This document shows positions 8,495-15,752 of a stretch of DNA of 64,000 bases, in pieces. Both the position numbers and the translations under genes were made by a program. The notes under the pieces were generated by a model, which was not told where the DNA came from, searched no databases, and saw only the letters and a program-made list of their open reading frames with translations. This DNA comes from Luteococcus sp038433135 (GTDB lineage Bacteria; Actinomycetota; Actinomycetes; Propionibacteriales; Propionibacteriaceae). Each line of letters begins with the position of its first letter. Positions within the stretch are counted from its first letter, which is position 1. Location: positions 1 through 64,000 of the forward strand of contig NZ_JBCDMV010000013.1 of the NCBI RefSeq assembly GCF_038433135.1, in the 5' to 3' direction.

Positions 8495-9049
8495 TCAGCG
8501 CAGGGTGGCCATGGCCTTGGCAGCGGGAACCAGGGTGTCGAAGAGCTCCTTGACCTCACCGGCGCGACGCTCATTGGGAGCGAAGCCGTTGTCATCCATC
8601 TCCGCGAAGATGTTGATGCTGACCGCATTGCGGATGTCGTAGACGTTGAAGTTGGCCAGGATCACCCGCCACGCCTCGACGGCGCGCACACCGGCGTCGG
8701 CACCGTAGGAGACGAAGCCCACGGCCTTGTGCATCCACTCCGCACCGAGCACGTCGACGGCATTCTTGAAGGCGGCCGGGACGCTGTGGTTGTACTCGGG
8801 GGTGACGAAGACGAAGCCGTCGTACTCGTCGATCTTCTTGCTCCACTCCTGGATCTCCGGCTCCGGGTATTGCTTGCCGAGCGCGGCCGGTGGCACGGGG
8901 CTGGTCATGAAGGGCAGGTTGAAGTCGGCCAGGTCCACCAGTTCGAAGGTGGCGTCGGTGCGCCCCTCGGCCTGCGCGACGACCCATTCGCCGATGTTCT
9001 TGCCGGCGCGGTTCTGCCGGGTGCTGCCAACGATGATGCCGATCTTCAT
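8495..9049 (-). CDS. NADPH-dependent FMN reductase
   Basis: Flavodoxin-fold reductase of 184 aa. It opens with the FMN phosphate-binding loop (IIVGSTRQNRAGKNIGEW) and carries the characteristic TPEYNHSVPAAFKNAVD stretch (about residues 80-96) that contacts flavin. Enzymes of this type reduce FMN, quinones or azo compounds with NADPH. AAGGAG precedes ATG 9049 with good spacing. Upstream, a 21-bp motif at 9074-9094 closely matches one upstream of the LLM oxidoreductase at 25616-26788, so the two may share a regulator. It converges on the fructosamine-kinase-like gene and faces away from the SGNH hydrolase gene. Confidence 0.88.
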   Translation of the reverse strand: MKIGIIVGSTRQNRAGKNIGEWVVAQAEGRTDATFELVDLADFNLPFMTSPVPPAALGKQYPEPEIQEWSKKIDEYDGFVFVTPEYNHSVPAAFKNAVDVLGAEWMHKAVGFVSYGADAGVRAVEAWRVILANFNVYDIRNAVSINIFAEMDDNGFAPNERRAGEVKELFDTLVPAAKAMATLR

Positions 9050-9073
9050 GGTGCTCCTTGGGTGACGTGTTGT

Positions 9074-9094
9074 GGTTGAACTTTCTACTAACTC
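9074..9094 (-). promoter_or_regulatory. Shared operator-like motif, copy 1
   Basis: The 21 bases here, beginning GGTTGAACTTTC and ending AACTC on the plus strand, match the motif at 26816-26836 at 15-16 of 21 positions. It lies 25 bases upstream of the FMN-reductase start. Likely a binding site for a common redox- or ligand-responsive repressor, overlapping the promoter. Confidence 0.5.
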
Positions 9095-9170
9095 TACGTG
9101 TGGGGTGCCCGGATATTCCCGATCCCCGATCATCTCCGATCGGCGACGGATCTGGGCCCGGTGGCATCGG

Positions 9171-9176
9171 TAGGGT
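9171..9176 (+). promoter_or_regulatory. -10 hexamer of a leaderless gene
   Basis: TAGGGT ends seven bases before ATG 9184, the same geometry as at 2073, 7064 and 23682. No Shine-Dalgarno sequence lies in the gap. Confidence 0.55.
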
Positions 9177-9183
9177 CCTGTGC

Positions 9184-9879
9184 ATGGCATCACTGGTGGG
9201 GCTCTTGCGGCCCGTGGCGATCCGACAGGGCGAACGAACCATCGGACGGTTGGCTGGGTTGCCCGTGCCGCTCGATGCCCCGCATGGGCTGGTGACCCCG
9301 CCGAACGGGGCCGGGGGCCTGCGTCTGTCCCTGGCGGTGTTGGGTGACGAGTCCGCCCTGGGCGTGGGCGGGAGTTCGCTGTCCGAGGGGCTCCCCGGGC
9401 TGCTGGCCCGGGAACTGGCCGAGCGGGAGCGCCGCGAGGTGCTCTGGCAGGTGGTGGGCGAACAGGACGCGACCAGCCTGGGGCTGCACCACCGGCTGGT
9501 GCCGCAATTGTCGCCCGCGACGGATGTGGTGGTGCTGCTGGTGGGGATGCACGACCTGCTGGCCCGACGCCCGGTGACCGCCTGGCGGGCCGAACTCTCG
9601 GCGACGCTGGACCTGCTGGCCCGGGTACCGGAGGTGGTGGTCTGCGGTTGCCCACCCATCCACCGTGCCCCGCTGCTGCGCTGGCCCCTGACGGCCCTGC
9701 TGGAGCGCGATGCCCGAGCTCTCGATGACGCGACCCGGGAGCTCTGCGTCCAGCATGGGCGGACCTTCGTGAGCCTGATGGGGGTGGCGGTCCGGCCCGA
9801 GGACTTCGCCAGCGACGGGCTGCACCCCGGCGATCCCGGCTATCGTCGCTGGGCGCAGGAAGTCACCGCCGCGTTCTGA
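9184..9879 (+). CDS. SGNH/GDSL-type hydrolase
   Basis: Esterase/lipase-fold protein of 231 aa with no signal peptide, so probably cytoplasmic. Block I is LGDESALGVG, in which the Ser would be the nucleophile, and block V is DGLHPGDPGY with the catalytic Asp and His. Block III reads VGMHDLL, where the usual Asn of the oxyanion hole (GxND) is replaced by His; this is unusual and could alter activity. ATG 9184 is chosen because a TAGGGT hexamer stands seven bases before it. The gene ends 56 bases from the convergent BTAD gene. Substrate unknown. Confidence 0.8.
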   Translation: MASLVGLLRPVAIRQGERTIGRLAGLPVPLDAPHGLVTPPNGAGGLRLSLAVLGDESALGVGGSSLSEGLPGLLARELAERERREVLWQVVGEQDATSLGLHHRLVPQLSPATDVVVLLVGMHDLLARRPVTAWRAELSATLDLLARVPEVVVCGCPPIHRAPLLRWPLTALLERDARALDDATRELCVQHGRTFVSLMGVAVRPEDFASDGLHPGDPGYRRWAQEVTAAF

Positions 9880-9935
9880 GCCGCCCGGCCCTTTCGCGAC
9901 GGTGCGCTTGAACCCGACGTCCTTCCCCTGATCGG

Positions 9936-12773
9936 TCACGCGAGCTGGGAACGCCGGCGACCCTCCATCACCTCCTGCATCAGGTCGACGGTCTCGGGAG
10001 CGAGATCGACGCCCAGGTTGCGGGCCTGACGAGTGACCTGCAGCACCAGTCGCTCCACCTCCGGCTGGTTGCCGGCCAGGTGCTCGGTGCGAATCCGGAC
10101 GCACAGCAACAGCTCGTCGCCGGGCGCTGCCTGCAGGGCACGGGCGGCCGCCCACCTGGCCAGATCGGTGTCCCCATCGGTCAGGGCACGTTCGCTGAGC
10201 ACCACCCCGACGTCGCGCACCACCGAGGCCATGTCGGTGCGCAGTTCCTCGGCCCAGAGCCACTGACCGGGGGCGGCGTCGGCCAGCGGCGCGCCCCGGA
10301 CCAGCTTGAGCGCATCCACCAGGGCATCGGTGGAGCTGCGGTTCACCCCGGGCGCTATCAGCAGTTGCAGGTGCTCCCAGTCGGTGGTGACCGCGGGGTG
10401 CAGCTGGATCCGGCCGGAATAGGCGTCGGGCAGGTAGAGGTCCCCATTGGGGTCGGCTCCCAACCAGTTGCGCAGTCGGCTCATGTTGGAGCGACGGGTG
10501 CTCTCGGCCACCATCAGCTCGCGTGACATCAGCGTCGAGGTGCGCCCCGGGTTGAGCTGCAGCCAGGCGCAGTATTCGATGCACTGCAGGCGAGCCCGCT
10601 TGGGCTGTTCGCCGCGGCAGCCGTGCAACTCCAACGGGCCGAGCAGTAGCAGGGTGGGTTGGGTGCAAGCCGTGGGATCCACCGGCTCCTCCTTGTCCGG
10701 GCCAGTGGCGGTTCGCCGCCGTTCGAGCAGCGTGAGATTGGGGGGCAGGTCGTCGTCGCTGGACCACCAGGGGGCGTGGCTGGTGGTGGGCGACGTGGTG
10801 GTCTGGAAGAGCTCCAGCACCGCCCGTCGTGCGGTGGCGTCCATCAGGTGTGGCGCGAAGGACTGCCCGGTGGAACACAGCCGGGCATGCTCGGCGTCGC
10901 GAATCTCGATCAGCTCGCCGCACTCCACCACCTGGTCTGCCGCGGCCAGGACGCTGACCCCGACGGGGGCGCCGGACAGGCAACGGCGGACGCGGCGCCA
11001 GTCGTCGTCACCCAGCCTCTCGGCGAAGACGAAGACCTGGGGCGACCACGCCTCCCACCGCTCCGGATCGGCGCGCAGGTCTGTCAGGGTCGGGGCGTGC
11101 TCCGCTGCCCGACGAAGCGCTGATCGCTCCGCTCGTCGCAGCCCGGAGTCCTCGTCGAGCCCAGCGGTGTCGGCACGGGTCAGGGCCATCCGGCGAGCGG
11201 CCACGGCACGTTCCAGCTCGGTCAGCGTTTGGTTCACATCGGTCCTGACCTGTACCTGTGGCTCATCGAGCGTGGCCAGCCACGGTAGGTTCCCGACCGC
11301 GACCACGCCGGATTCGGCCGACCAGGGGTGCAGCACCAGGCCCGTGGTGATGGCTGCCACCGCCCCGTCAACCACGTCCGCCGGCCCGATCAACACGGTG
11401 CTCCCGCTGCTCTCCAACTCGTGCAGCACCGGTTGCTCGCGCTCGTCCAGGCCGAGCAGCACGGCGGTGAGGGGGGCTTCGGCTGGTGGCTCGGGCGCGC
11501 GGGCCGCCGCCCTGCCAAGGGCCGCCTCGAAGCGACGATTCTCCTCCTGGGGCAGGGGAATCCGGCGGCCGGGTGGCCGCTGCGCCAGCTGGGATCGGCG
11601 TCGTACCAGCAGGGCCCCGCTGAGGGCCGCTGCCAGCAGCGTGCCGAGCCCGACGACCAGTTCAAGCCCGGGTTCGGCCTCTTCCACGGGTGCATCGGCT
11701 GTCGCCGTGAGTTCCGGCTCGCCGCCCGTCTGCTCCACGGAACCGCCGGTGGGAAGCGGCTCGACCTCCGGTCCGTCGTCCGTCGTTGCCGGGCTGGCCG
11801 CAGGCCTGCTTGGACGTGTCGTGGACTGCCCAGCCCCGTGATCCTTGCCCTGGCCACCGGGCTGTGGCCCAGCGGGCTGTCGATGGCCCTGCTCCGACGG
11901 TGGCAGTCGCAGCCGCCAGCCGGGCCGGATCAGGTCCGGGTCGGCGATCCGGGGGTTGAGCTCGACGATCTCGGGCCAGCGGTCGGGATCGCCCAAGTAT
12001 CGTTCGGCCAGTGCGCTCAGGTTGTCGCCCTCCAGCACGGTCACCGTCCGGCCGTCGGTGCTGGTCTGGCGGGGCAGCGTGGATGCCGCGGGCGCGGATG
12101 GGGCGGGGACTTCGCGCAGGGTGAGAACCAGGCCGACCGGCAGCGCCGCCTCGGCGTCGAGCCGGTTGTCCTTGGCGATCCTTCGCCATTGCATGCCGTC
12201 GCCGTAGTACTTCTCGGCCAGGCTCCACAGGTCGTCACCGGAGACCACCCGGTGACGCACCAGCTGGTCGTCGGGTGAGGCATTCTCGGCTCGATGGTGC
12301 GGCGTGGGTGCCTTGGCCTGGGTGGTCGGAAGTTCCGCGGACACCCGCTCGGGGTGGCTCGGCGCCAACGGAGCGGCCACGGTTCGCGCCGGACGGTCCG
12401 GCATGCCGGTCTCCGCCCGGGCAACCCCGGCCCCGCCGGGCACCATCATGAGCGAGGCGACGGCCATCACCAGCGCGCCGACCATCGGCTGCGCCCAGGC
12501 CCCGCCGGGGATCCGTACCCGGATCCGTCCGCGACTGGCCACCCGGGCAATCTCGGCCAGCACGGTGGCGAGCAGCACCAGCCACGCCCCCCAGGCCACC
12601 ACCGTCAGCAGGAAGAGCAGCAGCGCCCCGGTGTCCGACAGGAAGGCCAGCGAGTCGAGCGTCAGGGGCGGGAACCCGTCCAACCGCCCCACGCGCAACA
12701 GCGCGACCGGGGCGCCGACCACCAGCGTCGCCAGCGCCAGCAGGGAGCCCAGGCCTTTCAGCAGTCGTGTCAT
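9936..12773 (-). CDS. Membrane protein with two LysM and a C-terminal BTAD domain
   Basis: A 945-aa protein, last gene of the tad operon. ATG 12773 follows GGGAGAGG and overlaps the TadE-like stop (ATGA). N-terminal membrane segments lie at about 7-28, 46-78 and 96-118. Two LysM modules (about 172-220 and 242-291, HRVVSGDDLWSLAEKYYGDG and the similar VTVLEGDNLSALAERYLGD) would bind peptidoglycan. A Pro/Thr-rich linker, another membrane segment near 385-405 and a long cytoplasmic part follow, ending in an AfsR/BTAD-like helical domain (about 840-945). This architecture recurs beside actinobacterial tad genes. It may link wall state or pilus assembly to gene expression; no HTH is obvious, so transcriptional activity is uncertain. 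Confidence 0.8.
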   Translation of the reverse strand: MTRLLKGLGSLLALATLVVGAPVALLRVGRLDGFPPLTLDSLAFLSDTGALLLFLLTVVAWGAWLVLLATVLAEIARVASRGRIRVRIPGGAWAQPMVGALVMAVASLMMVPGGAGVARAETGMPDRPARTVAAPLAPSHPERVSAELPTTQAKAPTPHHRAENASPDDQLVRHRVVSGDDLWSLAEKYYGDGMQWRRIAKDNRLDAEAALPVGLVLTLREVPAPSAPAASTLPRQTSTDGRTVTVLEGDNLSALAERYLGDPDRWPEIVELNPRIADPDLIRPGWRLRLPPSEQGHRQPAGPQPGGQGKDHGAGQSTTRPSRPAASPATTDDGPEVEPLPTGGSVEQTGGEPELTATADAPVEEAEPGLELVVGLGTLLAAALSGALLVRRRSQLAQRPPGRRIPLPQEENRRFEAALGRAAARAPEPPAEAPLTAVLLGLDEREQPVLHELESSGSTVLIGPADVVDGAVAAITTGLVLHPWSAESGVVAVGNLPWLATLDEPQVQVRTDVNQTLTELERAVAARRMALTRADTAGLDEDSGLRRAERSALRRAAEHAPTLTDLRADPERWEAWSPQVFVFAERLGDDDWRRVRRCLSGAPVGVSVLAAADQVVECGELIEIRDAEHARLCSTGQSFAPHLMDATARRAVLELFQTTTSPTTSHAPWWSSDDDLPPNLTLLERRRTATGPDKEEPVDPTACTQPTLLLLGPLELHGCRGEQPKRARLQCIEYCAWLQLNPGRTSTLMSRELMVAESTRRSNMSRLRNWLGADPNGDLYLPDAYSGRIQLHPAVTTDWEHLQLLIAPGVNRSSTDALVDALKLVRGAPLADAAPGQWLWAEELRTDMASVVRDVGVVLSERALTDGDTDLARWAAARALQAAPGDELLLCVRIRTEHLAGNQPEVERLVLQVTRQARNLGVDLAPETVDLMQEVMEGRRRSQLA

Positions 12774-13210
12774 GGTTGCCTCTCCCGGAAGGTGTCCAAT
12801 GGATGCTTGCCCTGGGCGCGGACCTGCCACTGGCCGGGCAGCCCCGGAGCCAGCAGATCGCCCAGCCCGACGGTGCAGCTGATCCCGACCGTCACCTCGG
12901 CGCGCTCCCCCGGTGGGCGGTGGAAGCCGGAGACATCCACGTCGATCCCGGCGCCCTGGCAGGGCAGTCCCAGCGTCTGAAGATTGCTGCGGGCCACGCT
13001 CTGCGCCCGGGCACGCGCCGCCGATCCACTCTTCTCCACGGTGGCGGCGCGGGCGGCGGCCCCCGCGGCGTCGGTCACCTGGGCGCGGGCCGACCACAGG
13101 CGCCAGCCAGCCACCAGGGTGCCGAGCACGAGCATCAGGACGGGGATGATCAGCACGACCTCCACCGCGACGGCTCCCCGTTCATCCGTCCGGTTGCGGG
13201 TGGGCGTCAT
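12770..13210 (-). CDS. tadE: TadE-like pseudopilin
   Basis: A 146-aa protein with a short charged N-terminus ending TDERG, followed by a hydrophobic helix (AVAVEVVLIIPVLMLVLG) with Glu five residues after the Gly. This is the prepilin-peptidase cleavage pattern of TadE/TadG pseudopilins. The C-terminal part (about 60-146) would be extracytoplasmic and has two Cys. AGGAGG precedes ATG 13210. It overlaps both neighbours by ATGA, so the genes are translationally coupled. It is expected to assist Flp pilus assembly at the membrane. Confidence 0.8.
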   Translation of the reverse strand: MTPTRNRTDERGAVAVEVVLIIPVLMLVLGTLVAGWRLWSARAQVTDAAGAAARAATVEKSGSAARARAQSVARSNLQTLGLPCQGAGIDVDVSGFHRPPGERAEVTVGISCTVGLGDLLAPGLPGQWQVRAQGKHPLDTFRERQP

Positions 13211-13629
13211 GGCCCCTCCTGCGGCATGACGGCCCGGGAACGGACCTGGGTGGTGCCGATCACGAAGAAGGTGTCCACCCGGCCGGTGACCTCGACGCTG
13301 ACCTCCTGCGGGCCCGCCGCCACGGCCACCCGGACATCGAGCAGCCCGGCGCCCTCGGCCACCTCGCGGGCCACCCTCTCGCCCGTACCGCCCGCGGCGT
13401 GGTGCAGCGCTTGGGCCTCGGCCCCCGCCAGGGCCGCATTGGCCGCCGCGCTGCGCCCGTGCAACCAGATCCCGGACTGGATCAGCCCCAGGATCGCCAA
13501 CAACACCAGCGGCATCAGCACCGCCCACTGGACGGATTCGGACAGCCCGCGCTCGTCGCAGCGCCCCGGCCGGCCTCCCGGAGCAGGGTGATGCGAGAAG
13601 GCGGACGACGCGGGGTGGGCAGTGGTCAC
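13207..13629 (-). CDS. Second TadE-like pseudopilin
   Basis: A 140-aa protein starting at GTG 13629, with weak ribosome-site similarity. Residues about 22-45 contain CDERGLSESVQWAVLMPLVL, the same DERG-hydrophobic arrangement as in the neighbouring pilin and TadE, though the residue at +5 is Val rather than Glu. The rest (ALAGAEAQALHHAAGG onward) resembles the TadE extracytoplasmic domain. Its stop overlaps the next start by ATGA, so the two pseudopilins are made together. The role in Flp pilus biogenesis is inferred from position and architecture. Confidence 0.75.
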   Translation of the reverse strand: MTTAHPASSAFSHHPAPGGRPGRCDERGLSESVQWAVLMPLVLLAILGLIQSGIWLHGRSAAANAALAGAEAQALHHAAGGTGERVAREVAEGAGLLDVRVAVAAGPQEVSVEVTGRVDTFFVIGTTQVRSRAVMPQEGP

Positions 13630-13636
13630 CGTCGGC

Positions 13637-13855
13637 TCACTTCGGCATGTTCTTGGTGACGTAGTTGGTCACCGCGGTGATCACGACGATGGCAACGGCC
13701 ACCGCGCCGGCCAGCAGCACGGCATTCTCCGTCGACTGCGACAGTCCGCGCTCGTCGCGCCGCGGTTGTGGGTTGAGCAGGGCGACGACCAGCCCGACCA
13801 TCGTGGCCAGTCGACGGGAGCTCTCGGTGGGGTTTACGGGGGTGGGGTTGTTCAT
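13637..13855 (-). CDS. flp: Flp-like pilin subunit
   Basis: A 72-aa protein: 37 N-terminal residues, then RDERGLSQSTENAVLLAGAV with one hydrophobic helix and a short NYVTKNMPK tail. Size, single helix and a Glu near the start of the helix fit Flp-type major pilins processed after Gly. ATG 13855 is preceded by AAAGGA. It lies directly after tadC and before the two TadE-like genes. A perfect 10-bp inverted repeat in the 93-base gap upstream (13898-13930) could set its expression. The N-terminal leader is longer than in proteobacterial Flp. No prepilin peptidase gene is in this window. Confidence 0.7.
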   Translation of the reverse strand: MNNPTPVNPTESSRRLATMVGLVVALLNPQPRRDERGLSQSTENAVLLAGAVAVAIVVITAVTNYVTKNMPK

Positions 13856-13897
13856 GGCACGTCCTTTCATCAGTGAGTATGTGCATCGCGTGTCACT

Positions 13898-13930
13898 TGT
13901 CCACAGGCACTCGTCGCACCTGTGGACAAC
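13898..13930. promoter_or_regulatory. DnaA-box-like inverted pair between tadC and pilin
   Basis: TTGTCCACAG (13898-13907) and CTGTGGACAA (13921-13930) form a perfect inverted repeat with 13 bases between. Each arm is a high-GC-type DnaA box (TTGTCCACA). It could bind DnaA, or act in RNA as a hairpin between tadC and the pilin gene. No U-tract follows. Confidence 0.5.
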
Positions 13931-13948
13931 TCGCACCGTCCGGGCCGG

Positions 13949-14869
13949 TCAATGGTCCAGTCCGAGCAGTTTGAGAATCGGTGGGGTGAGGAAGACCAGG
14001 CCGAAGATCATCGACGGAATGACCATCCACAAGGTCATTCGCTCCGAGACCTGTTGGGCGGCCAGCTTCTCGGCCAGCAGGTGCGCATCCCGCAACTCCT
14101 TGACCCGGGCACGCAGGGCATCCGAGAGCGCGGCACCCTGCTCGTCCAGCCGCATCACGTCGGCGATGTCGCCGATCTCCGGCACCTCCAGCTCCCGGGC
14201 GAGTCGGTGCAGTTCGTGCCACGGTGGCCGTTGTTCCAGCCGGGCACGCTCCAGCGCGGTGCGCAGCCGCAGGAAGAGCGGCACGTCGGAGAGGGAGGCG
14301 GCCGACATCATCGCCTGCGCCGCGGAGGCATTCGCCAGGCGTTCCAACGTGACCAGGTCGAAGAAGGTGAACAGGGCTTCACCGGCGTCGGCCCGCAGGG
14401 TCTGGTCGGAACGACGCAGGGTGACGTCCGGCCAGAACCAGCCCAGCCCGGCCAGGGCCAGGGCCGCCCCCAGTGGCAGCGGGGTGATCAACTGCCCAAA
14501 GCCTTGCAGCAGGCCGGTCAGCAAGAGCGGGGCGGAGAGCCCGAGGCCGAACAGGATCAGCTTCTCGGCAAAGAAGTCTCCGATGGAGCGGTCTCGCAGG
14601 CTGAGTGCCCGACGGGTGCGCTCCGACAAGGGCAGCCTCAGCCGGGTGAAGGCCCAGGCCCCCAGACGGCTGGTCAGGTCTCCGTCATTGCTGGCGGGCT
14701 CATCGGCGCGCACCTGCTGCGGGTGCAAGAGCATCGGGTCACCCGCCAACAGCCCCAGGGCATCCCCCAGCCGAGCCGCCCGACCGTGCATCCCCGTGAC
14801 GGCCAGGAAGAGTCCGGTGGCCAACAGGATGCCGCTCGCCACACCGCCCAACAGGATCGGGTCACGCAT
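13949..14869 (-). CDS. tadC: TadC-like pilus assembly membrane protein (GspF family)
   Basis: A 306-aa type II secretion F-domain protein. It has an N-terminal membrane segment (about 6-26), a pair near 105-150, the cytoplasmic four-helix F domain (about 165-275, with DEQGAALSDALRARVKELRD) and a last membrane segment (MVIPSMIFGLVFLTPPIL). TadB and TadC together form the inner-membrane platform that TadA drives during Flp pilus assembly. The start overlaps the tadB stop by eight bases. It is followed by a 93-base gap with a hairpin and then the pilin gene. Confidence 0.85.
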   Translation of the reverse strand: MRDPILLGGVASGILLATGLFLAVTGMHGRAARLGDALGLLAGDPMLLHPQQVRADEPASNDGDLTSRLGAWAFTRLRLPLSERTRRALSLRDRSIGDFFAEKLILFGLGLSAPLLLTGLLQGFGQLITPLPLGAALALAGLGWFWPDVTLRRSDQTLRADAGEALFTFFDLVTLERLANASAAQAMMSAASLSDVPLFLRLRTALERARLEQRPPWHELHRLARELEVPEIGDIADVMRLDEQGAALSDALRARVKELRDAHLLAEKLAAQQVSERMTLWMVIPSMIFGLVFLTPPILKLLGLDH

Positions 14870-15752
14870 CGGCCACCTCCACCGCCCGCGCCGGGGGGCG
14901 GCGACGGATGATCCGCTCGCGCCGGCGCGGCACCGTGATCCGTCGCATCACCAACAGCGAACCGGCATAGCCGAGGATTTGCAGCAGCATCATGACCTGG
15001 CCGATCGGGGAGCGGTAGGCGAGGAAGAAGGAGGGCCGCAGCAGTAGCGCCGCGGCGACCGACAGCAGGCTGATCAGGGTCACCTGACGCACCACGACGC
15101 GCGGTTTGGCGCGTTCCGCCTCGATCTCGCGCAGGGCGCGCAACCTGGTCTGGATGGTGTCGGCCAGTTCTGTCAGGATCGCGGTGGCGCCGATGCCGCC
15201 GCGTTCGGCGGCTAGGATCAGTGATGCCAGCACGGCGTCCGCGTCGGGGCTGTCCAGGTCATCGGCCAGGGCCAGCAGCGCCTCGCGGGTGCTCCAGCGG
15301 GCATCCAACCGGGCCACCATCACCTGCACCGGGCCGCGGATCCGCTCCGGTGCCTGGGCTGCGGTGGCGCGAATGGCGTCGGTGACCGACTTGCCGGTGG
15401 GCAGCGACGCGCCCAGGGAGCGTACCCACCGGTCCAGGGCCTCCAGCACGTCGACGTCGCGATTGTGCGGCTCGGCCAGCAGCGCCGGCAGGCCGATGGC
15501 CAGCAGTGGGATCGCCACCAGCAGGACTGGCCAGCCGGTCAGCGTGAAGCAGACCATGGCCGCCGCCAGGCTCCCGACGAGGTGCACCTTCCGGGCCCGG
15601 GAGCGCGTCATCCACCACTTCTCCACAGTTGTCCACAGCGTTGTGGATTTCCCTGTGGACAACGCCCGGTCCCGCAGCCGCAGGCCGTCGGCGGCCAGGA
15701 AGAGCCCCGCCACCAGGGCAAAGACGGACAGCCCCACGATCACCGGGCTCAT
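14862..15752 (-). CDS. tadB: TadB-like pilus assembly membrane protein (GspF family)
   Basis: A 296-aa F-domain platform protein. Membrane segments are near residues 4-22, 58-92, 225-242 and 250-270. The cytoplasmic F domain between holds the conserved SLGASLPTGKSVTDAI and AAERGGIGATAILTELADT stretches. It pairs with TadC as the membrane base of the Flp pilus machine. Its ATG overlaps the tadA stop (ATGA). Codons for about residues 30-47 contain a 10-bp inverted repeat of DnaA-box type (15629-15662); the encoded STGKSTTLWTTVEKW is not a conserved motif, so the DNA or RNA sequence may matter here. Confidence 0.83.
   Translation of the reverse strand: MSPVIVGLSVFALVAGLFLAADGLRLRDRALSTGKSTTLWTTVEKWWMTRSRARKVHLVGSLAAAMVCFTLTGWPVLLVAIPLLAIGLPALLAEPHNRDVDVLEALDRWVRSLGASLPTGKSVTDAIRATAAQAPERIRGPVQVMVARLDARWSTREALLALADDLDSPDADAVLASLILAAERGGIGATAILTELADTIQTRLRALREIEAERAKPRVVVRQVTLISLLSVAAALLLRPSFFLAYRSPIGQVMMLLQILGYAGSLLVMRRITVPRRRERIIRRRPPARAVEVADA
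15629..15662. promoter_or_regulatory. DnaA-box-like inverted pair inside tadB
   Basis: TTGTCCACAG (15629-15638) and CTGTGGACAA (15653-15662) repeat exactly the arms found at 13898-13930, here with 14 bases between. Weaker box-like words (15619-15627, 15642-15650) lie around it. It lies within the early tadB coding sequence. Confidence 0.5.

Noticed and set aside
12774..13097. N-terminal extension of the LysM-BTAD protein
   Set aside because: The extra residues are Arg/Gly-rich and are the shifted reading of the tadE gene; ATG 12773 has a ribosome site and an ATGA overlap.
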